This document shows positions 14,003 to 14,973 of a stretch of 14,973 nt of DNA, piece after piece. A program made the translations under genes and the position numbers. The first letter of the stretch is position 1; each line of letters starts with the position of its first letter. Source of the DNA: Bacteroidales bacterium (GTDB taxonomy: Bacteria; Bacteroidota; Bacteroidia; Bacteroidales; UBA932); contig JAFUWW010000075.1 in the NCBI GenBank assembly GCA_017471085.1, positions 1 to 14,973 on the forward strand, in the 5' to 3' direction. The notes under the pieces were generated by a model. It ran no database searches, was not told the DNA's origin, and was given only the letters and a program-made list of their open reading frames with translations.

Positions 14003-14973
14003 ATGGCAGAAGGAAGCAAGTCGCCCAAAGGCGGGCGCAAAATCATAATCAACTTCTCATGGCTCTATATCCTGCTCCTGGTGGGCATCGGCTACCTGCT
14101 GATGCGCAACCAGCAGAGTGCCTCGCCGGAAAAGATTGAATGGACGGAAGTCCAGAGCATGATCACCAGCGGCGACGTGGCCGAAATCTCCTTTATCCGG
14201 AACGATTTCAAAGGAGAAGTGAAAGTCAAGGCGGACCGCCTGGCCAAGTATGCCGACAAATTCCCGGGAGGGAACCCTCCCAGGAGATCGCCGCATTTCT
14301 ATTTCCTGGTCTCCACCAAATTCGACCCGGAAACCAGTTTTCAGCAACTCAATGCCCAACTCGTTCCCGCCGACCAGTTCAAGGTGGTCATCAAGAACGA
14401 AGACCACATCTGGGGCGAAGTGTTCCAGATGCTGTTCCCCCTGCTCATCTTCATCCTGTTCTGGGTGTGGATGTTCCGGGGTATGAACCGTGGAATGGGA
14501 GGCCAGGGCGGCCCCGGAGGCGGATTCAATCCGTTCAACACCGGCAAGTCCACCGCCCGTGAAACCGAAAAAGGCGACGTGAAAGTCACCTTCAAGGATG
14601 TGGCCGGCCTGTACGGCGCCAAGGAAGAAGTGATGGAGATTGTCGATTTCCTCAAGAACCCGGCCAAGTACACCGCCCTCGGCGGCAAAATTCCCAAGGG
14701 AGCCCTGCTGGTCGGCCCTCCCGGAACCGGCAAAACCCTGCTGGCCAAAGCCGTGGCGGGAGAAGCGAACGTTCCGTTCTTCTCCATTTCGGGCTCGGAC
14801 TTCGTGGAAATGTTCGTCGGCGTAGGAGCCTCCCGCGTAAGGGACCTCTTCCGCCAGGCGAAAGAGAAAGCCCCCTGCATCGTCTTCATCGATGAAATTG
14901 ATGCTGTGGGCCGCGCCCGTGCCAAAAACGGCGGATTCTCTTCCAACGACGAACGGGAAAACACCCTGAACCA
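14003..14973 (+). CDS. ftsH: ATP-dependent zinc metalloprotease FtsH (3' end beyond window)
   Basis: FtsH is a hexameric inner-membrane AAA+ protease that degrades misfolded membrane proteins and selected cytoplasmic regulators. The first 323 residues are present and the frame is open at the window edge. A short basic start precedes TM1 (about 19-34, [15 protein letters not shown]). The periplasmic FtsH_ext domain covers about 35-140. TM2 is about 143-158. A Gly-rich linker (160-180) leads to the AAA+ core: DVAG (199-202), Walker A GPPGTGKT (238-245), pore loop [10 protein letters not shown] (267-276) and Walker [13 protein letters not shown] (293-304). The HEXXH protease domain is expected outside the window. 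The start codon abuts the rsfS stop with no intervening base, so expression follows rsfS. Confidence 0.97.
   Translation, partial: MAEGSKSPKGGRKIIINFSWLYILLLVGIGYLLMRNQQSASPEKIEWTEVQSMITSGDVAEISFIRNDFKGEVKVKADRLAKYADKFPGGNPPRRSPHFYFLVSTKFDPETSFQQLNAQLVPADQFKVVIKNEDHIWGEVFQMLFPLLIFILFWVWMFRGMNRGMGGQGGPGGGFNPFNTGKSTARETEKGDVKVTFKDVAGLYGAKEEVMEIVDFLKNPAKYTALGGKIPKGALLVGPPGTGKTLLAKAVAGEANVPFFSISGSDFVEMFVGVGASRVRDLFRQAKEKAPCIVFIDEIDAVGRARAKNGGFSSNDERENTLN

Noticed and set aside
1..14973. CRISPR arrays, tRNA or rRNA genes, insertion sequences
   Set aside because: No regularly spaced repeats, tRNA-like cloverleaf sequence, rRNA sequence or transposase was seen in the noncoding stretches or frames.

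Overview
This window looks like chromosomal DNA from a member of the Bacteroidota, most likely the order Bacteroidales, with fairly G+C-rich codons. Three things support this. Rho carries a long, disordered, Q/A/P/K-rich insertion typical of the phylum. Several intergenic regions contain the phylum-type promoter TTTG-N19-TAnnTTTG. No Shine-Dalgarno sequences stand out before the start codons. A Rikenellaceae-like genome is only a guess.

Left part (1-7771, all minus strand). Read in transcription order, this is an LptD-type outer-membrane LPS assembly protein, then transcription terminator Rho, then tRNA-modifying GTPase MnmE. Rho and MnmE are 36 nt apart and probably share a transcript from a clear promoter at 4641-4671. 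Past the mnmE 3' end lies a 288-bp spacer holding a possible terminator, a promoter-like -7 box, a perfect 20-bp palindrome and two sets of short tandem repeats. It leads into an incomplete gene for a protein with an N-terminal zinc finger and at least five tandem helix-turn-helix units. This corner is the least ordinary part of the window and may be the edge of an integrated element.

Right part (7854-14973, mostly plus strand). A secreted N-acetylmuramoyl-L-alanine amidase with a SPOR-like tail is divergent from lptD. Next come an AT-rich 287-bp spacer with three short dyads, dnaA, a PepD-type dipeptidase overlapping rpe by 4 nt, birA on the minus strand overlapping the end of rpe by 4 nt, and rsfS followed with no gap by ftsH, which runs off the window. 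birA and rsfS diverge from one 18-bp palindrome carrying a -7 element in each direction. birA has no ATG, GTG or TTG start ahead of its biotin-binding DSTN motif.

Most genes are core housekeeping functions: envelope assembly and wall cleavage, transcription termination, tRNA modification, replication initiation, peptide and pentose metabolism, biotinylation, ribosome silencing and membrane proteolysis. I found no tRNA, rRNA, CRISPR array or insertion sequence. I do not see a complete new multi-gene system. The best leads are the multi-HTH protein with its repeat-rich upstream region, the palindromic birA/rsfS promoter with the birA start problem, and the palindrome at the rho transcription start.
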